Positions 43,795 to 45,601 of a stretch of DNA of 45,601 nt are shown here, one piece after another (within the stretch, counting starts at the first letter, position 1; each line of letters opens with the position of its first letter). Below the pieces are notes generated by a model that ran no database searches, was not told where the DNA came from, and saw only the letters and a program-made list of their open reading frames with translations. Made by a program: the position numbers and the translations under genes. The DNA lies in the NCBI GenBank assembly GCA_024709485.1, contig JANJWO010000049.1, positions 1-45,601 on the forward strand, in the 5' to 3' direction. This DNA is from Hydrogenophilaceae bacterium. GTDB taxonomy: Bacteria; Pseudomonadota; Gammaproteobacteria; Burkholderiales; Thiobacillaceae.

Positions 43795-43925
43795 AGGCTC
43801 TCAAAACTGTTGAGAAAACTCTCAATACTTGAGAAATTGTGCGATGCAGTAAAGCCACAGAAGAGGCCAACCACATGGTTGGCCTTTTTGCTATCTGGAA
43901 TCTATCGATGCTGGAGTGGTGCCAG
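43792..43925 (+). repeat. End region repeat copy 2, outside the element
   Basis: It starts TGTAGGCTCTCAAAACTG and aligns along about 140 bp with 15186-15325, both hairpins and the terminator included (about 80% identity). It is either the native sequence that followed gyrB before the insertion or the end of an older, related element at the same site. Confidence 0.75.
43864..43889 (+). terminator. Second copy of the gyrB-type terminator
   Basis: AGGCCAACC pairs with GGTTGGCCT (43864-43885) followed by five T. The stem is the same as in the copy behind gyrB but its inner bases differ in a way that keeps pairing. Confidence 0.85.
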
Positions 43926-43985
43926 AACGCTCAGACGGTCTTTACCACGCTACTTTTTTGACCATAAGCCGAATGGTGAGGGAGC

Positions 43986-44039
43986 ATGAAGAATCGGAAA
44001 GAGTTTGATGTGTTATTGCAAGACCTGACCCCGATGGTT
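43986..44039 (+). repeat. 54-bp direct repeat, copy 1
   Basis: Identical to 44869-44922. Both start ATGAAGAATCGG and contain GTGTTATTGCAAGACCTGAC. The distance between copies is 883 bp. Although it has an open frame into the lipoprotein gene, it is repeat DNA rather than protein-coding in my view. Confidence 0.85.
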
Positions 44040-44096
44040 CCAGCAAGACCTGACCCCAATGGTTTTGACCCCAATGGTTTTGATCCAAGCTTGCCA

Positions 44097-44579
44097 ATGA
44101 GGTGGGTTGCGATGGCGGTGATGTTGTCGCTGCCAGTGATTTGTTCGTGTGGGGAATATCCATCCAATGGTAAAGATGGAGCGGTATGGATTGTTCCAGA
44201 CGACTATCGGGTAGACCCTAATCTTTACCCGAAATATCGAGCGATTCGGGATTTTCAGCCGCCAGATTTGTTGCCAAACCCGAATAAGGAACCGTATCTA
44301 AAAATGCCGAAAATAACCACCGATTACGCTTGGGAGGTTCGTCATAAGGTGGATGATCAGTTGTGGTTATATTCGGAGGAGTATGCAAGACGAGCTAAAG
44401 GTAATATCGAAATTGCTATCACTATCGATGGCCGTGTTTTGCCTGGTTGGAGGGGAATAAGCGATCCTAATCGCGTACTTTTAAGAGGGGACAGAGCTAT
44501 CCCGTTGAGTCCGGGTTATCGCCACGATCTTGATTGGGGAAATGAGCCGCTGTTTGAACCGATCCGATTATCGAATTAA
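44097..44579 (+). CDS. Small lipoprotein-like exported protein, copy A
   Basis: A 160-residue protein from ATG 44097 (MRWVAMAVMLSLPVICSC): a signal peptide with a lipobox-like ICSC. The mature part has GAVWIVPDDYRVDPNLYPKY, RAIRDFQPPDLLPNPN and ends in LDWGNEPLFEPIRLSN. It is clearly related to 44952-45449 (same block order). The longer frame from 43986 would begin in repeat DNA (QDLTPMV), so the start was set at the signal peptide. Function unknown. Confidence 0.75.
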   Translation: MRWVAMAVMLSLPVICSCGEYPSNGKDGAVWIVPDDYRVDPNLYPKYRAIRDFQPPDLLPNPNKEPYLKMPKITTDYAWEVRHKVDDQLWLYSEEYARRAKGNIEIAITIDGRVLPGWRGISDPNRVLLRGDRAIPLSPGYRHDLDWGNEPLFEPIRLSN

Positions 44580-44605
44580 AGGGGCCAGGCCGAATTATTT
44601 TTTTG

Positions 44606-44715
44606 CTAGAAGTTCACGCCGCGCCCGCGCTGCTCACGGTTGATTTTCGCCAAGGCCTTGCCGGTTTCCAGCGCGGCCTTTTTCATGTCGTAGTGCGACT
44701 GCACGAGCACGAGCA
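44606..44715 (-). pseudogene. 3' remnant of an unidentified gene
   Basis: Read on the minus strand, this stretch encodes QSHYDMKKAALETGKALAKI followed by NREQRGRGVNF and a stop, a well-formed C-terminus with high-GC codons unlike its AT-rich surroundings. There is no start and the upstream side runs into repeat sequence. It is likely a fragment of a core-type gene left by rearrangement. I do not recognise the family. Confidence 0.45.
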
Positions 44716-44728
44716 ACAATGTGCAACA

Positions 44729-44755
44729 GGGTCAGGTCTTGCATTAACACATTCC
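44729..44755 (-). repeat. Dispersed GGGTCAGGTCTTGCATTAAC motif, copy behind lipoprotein A
   Basis: Inverted relative to the motif at 44010-44032. Further reverse copies lie at 45512-45536 and 45574-45601; forward copies lie at 44010-44032, partly at 44041-44057, and at 44893-44915. Confidence 0.85.
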
Positions 44756-44868
44756 TTCATGCCCTAGCCCGATCATGGCGCGCCCCTTAAGGCTCGAACT
44801 CTCTGGCGGCCTTTACCGCATTACCTTTTTGAGTGACGATTCGACCGTAAGCTGAATGATGAGGAAGT

Positions 44869-44922
44869 ATGAAGAATCGGAAAGAGTTTGATGTGTTATT
44901 GCAAGACCTGACCCCGATGGTT
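44869..44922 (+). repeat. 54-bp direct repeat, copy 2
   Basis: Identical to 43986-44039. It precedes the second lipoprotein gene by 29 bp. Confidence 0.85.
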
Positions 44923-44951
44923 TTGCATGCCACTTATCAACAGGTTTGCCC

Positions 44952-45449
44952 ATGAGGTGGGGTGTGATGGCGGTGTTGCTTTCGTTGTCGGCTATTTGTG
45001 CGTGTGTGGAATATCCATCCACCGGCAAAGACGGAGTGATATGGATAGTTCCAGATGACTATCAGGTAAATCCTAATCTATATTTAAAATATCGAGCGAT
45101 ACGCGATTTCCAGCCACCAGATTTGTTGCCGAATCCTAATAATTCACCGCATTTAAAAATGCCGAGAATAACTACGGATTATGTTTGGCAGGTCCAACAC
45201 AAAGTGGGTGACAGACTGTGGGTATTTTCAAAAGAATATCGCGATCGACAATGCCGAGAGTTGCGCTGTTATGGCACCTTTGTCTATGAGATTTCACTAT
45301 CCTCAGATGGGAGAGTAGAGCCGGGATGGAGGCAAATTGAGAACCCAAAATATGTTGGTTTGAGAGGAGACCGAGCTATACCCCTAAATGCTCCCCATTA
45401 TCTTGATTGGGGAAATGGGCCTTTGTTTGAACCGATCAAAGAACAATGA
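44952..45449 (+). CDS. Small lipoprotein-like exported protein, copy B
   Basis: A 165-residue paralogue of the 44097-44579 protein: signal peptide MRWGVMAVLLSLSAICAC with lipobox-like ICAC, then GVIWIVPDDYQVNPNLYLKY, RAIRDFQPPDLLPNPN, and LDWGNGPLFEPIKEQ at the end. The start is ATG 44952. It carries an insertion of about ten residues (DRQCRELRCYGTF) relative to copy A. The two genes arose by a roughly 883-bp duplication. Confidence 0.75.
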   Translation: MRWGVMAVLLSLSAICACVEYPSTGKDGVIWIVPDDYQVNPNLYLKYRAIRDFQPPDLLPNPNNSPHLKMPRITTDYVWQVQHKVGDRLWVFSKEYRDRQCRELRCYGTFVYEISLSSDGRVEPGWRQIENPKYVGLRGDRAIPLNAPHYLDWGNGPLFEPIKEQ

Positions 45450-45601
45450 TCGTAATTAAAGAGAGGGCAGCAACGCAGCAACGGGGTCACAGCAACGGCA
45501 ACGCGAGCAACGGGGTCAGGTCTTGCATTAACACATCTCTTCACAGCACGAGCAACGCGAGGTACGAGGTAACGGGGTCAGGTCTTGCATTAACACATTC
45601 C
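45450..45601. repeat. Repeat-rich tail with two motif copies
   Basis: The last 150 bp consist largely of CGAGCAACG-type short repeats and two reverse copies of GGGGTCAGGTCTTGCATTAA (45512-45536 and 45574-45601). No gene is seen. Confidence 0.75.

Noticed and set aside
43792..43925. Site-specific recombinase (attL/attR) repeats
   Set aside because: No integrase or recombinase gene is in the island, and the two 140-bp copies differ at many positions and lack a long identical core. The Tn7-type ends and 5-bp duplication explain the borders better.

Overview
The window is a replication-origin region from a GC-rich betaproteobacterium (I cannot name the genus; the DnaA, RpmH and YidC sequences and the order yidC-yidD-rnpA-rpmH-dnaA-dnaN-gyrB fit that class). 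It has two very different halves: roughly 15 kb of core chromosome, then a 28.6 kb mobile island inserted directly behind gyrB, followed by about 1.8 kb of repeat-rich flank.

Core part (1-15180). On the minus strand lie the start of mnmG and the 5-oxoprolinase genes pxpB-pxpC-pxpA, with three near-perfect parS (ParB-binding) palindromes inside or beside them. A plus-strand three-gene envelope operon (exported protein, M48 metalloprotease with TPR-like C-terminus, lipoprotein) and a sulfotransferase follow. Then come mnmE, yidC, yidD, rnpA and rpmH on the minus strand, a DnaA-box-bearing spacer, and dnaA, dnaN and gyrB on the plus strand.

Island (15186-43789). Its ends are TGTAGGTT...AACCTACA (15 of 18 terminal bases match as inverted repeats) and both sides carry the 5-bp sequence GGTGT. 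This is the signature of a Tn7-family insertion, and it begins 5 bp after the gyrB stop codon. The island encodes TnsA, TnsB, TnsC and two different TniQ/TnsD-like target selectors (28071-35267), so I infer that it targets the 3' end of gyrB. Cargo on the gyrB side: a type I restriction-modification locus (a half-size HsdS, HsdM, HsdS, HsdR) followed by a YgjP-type metallopeptidase, a HEPN-like protein and an unknown protein, then a separate module of a ComEC-type metallo-beta-lactamase protein, a membrane protein, an unknown protein and an HTH regulator. Cargo on the distal side: an orphan DUF2384 antitoxin piece, a DUF4062 protein, XRE and ImmA/IrrE regulators, and a bacterial ubiquitin-like operon (ubiquitin-like/E2 fusion, JAB/E1 fusion, DUF6527, a ParB-like protein), plus an unknown coiled-coil protein.

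Most striking points. (1) The apparent use of gyrB as a Tn7-type attachment site, with about 140 bp carrying a transcription terminator present both inside the gyrB-proximal end and just outside the distal end. (2) A ubiquitin-like conjugation operon whose E2-like protein has no cysteine at all and whose E1-like protein lacks cysteine over the stretch where the catalytic one is expected. (3) A compact, unnamed MBL plus membrane-protein module with its own regulator.

Right flank (43795-45601). Two related small lipoprotein genes sit in about 883-bp units and are bracketed by inverted copies of a 23-28 bp motif. I saw no rRNA, tRNA or CRISPR array.
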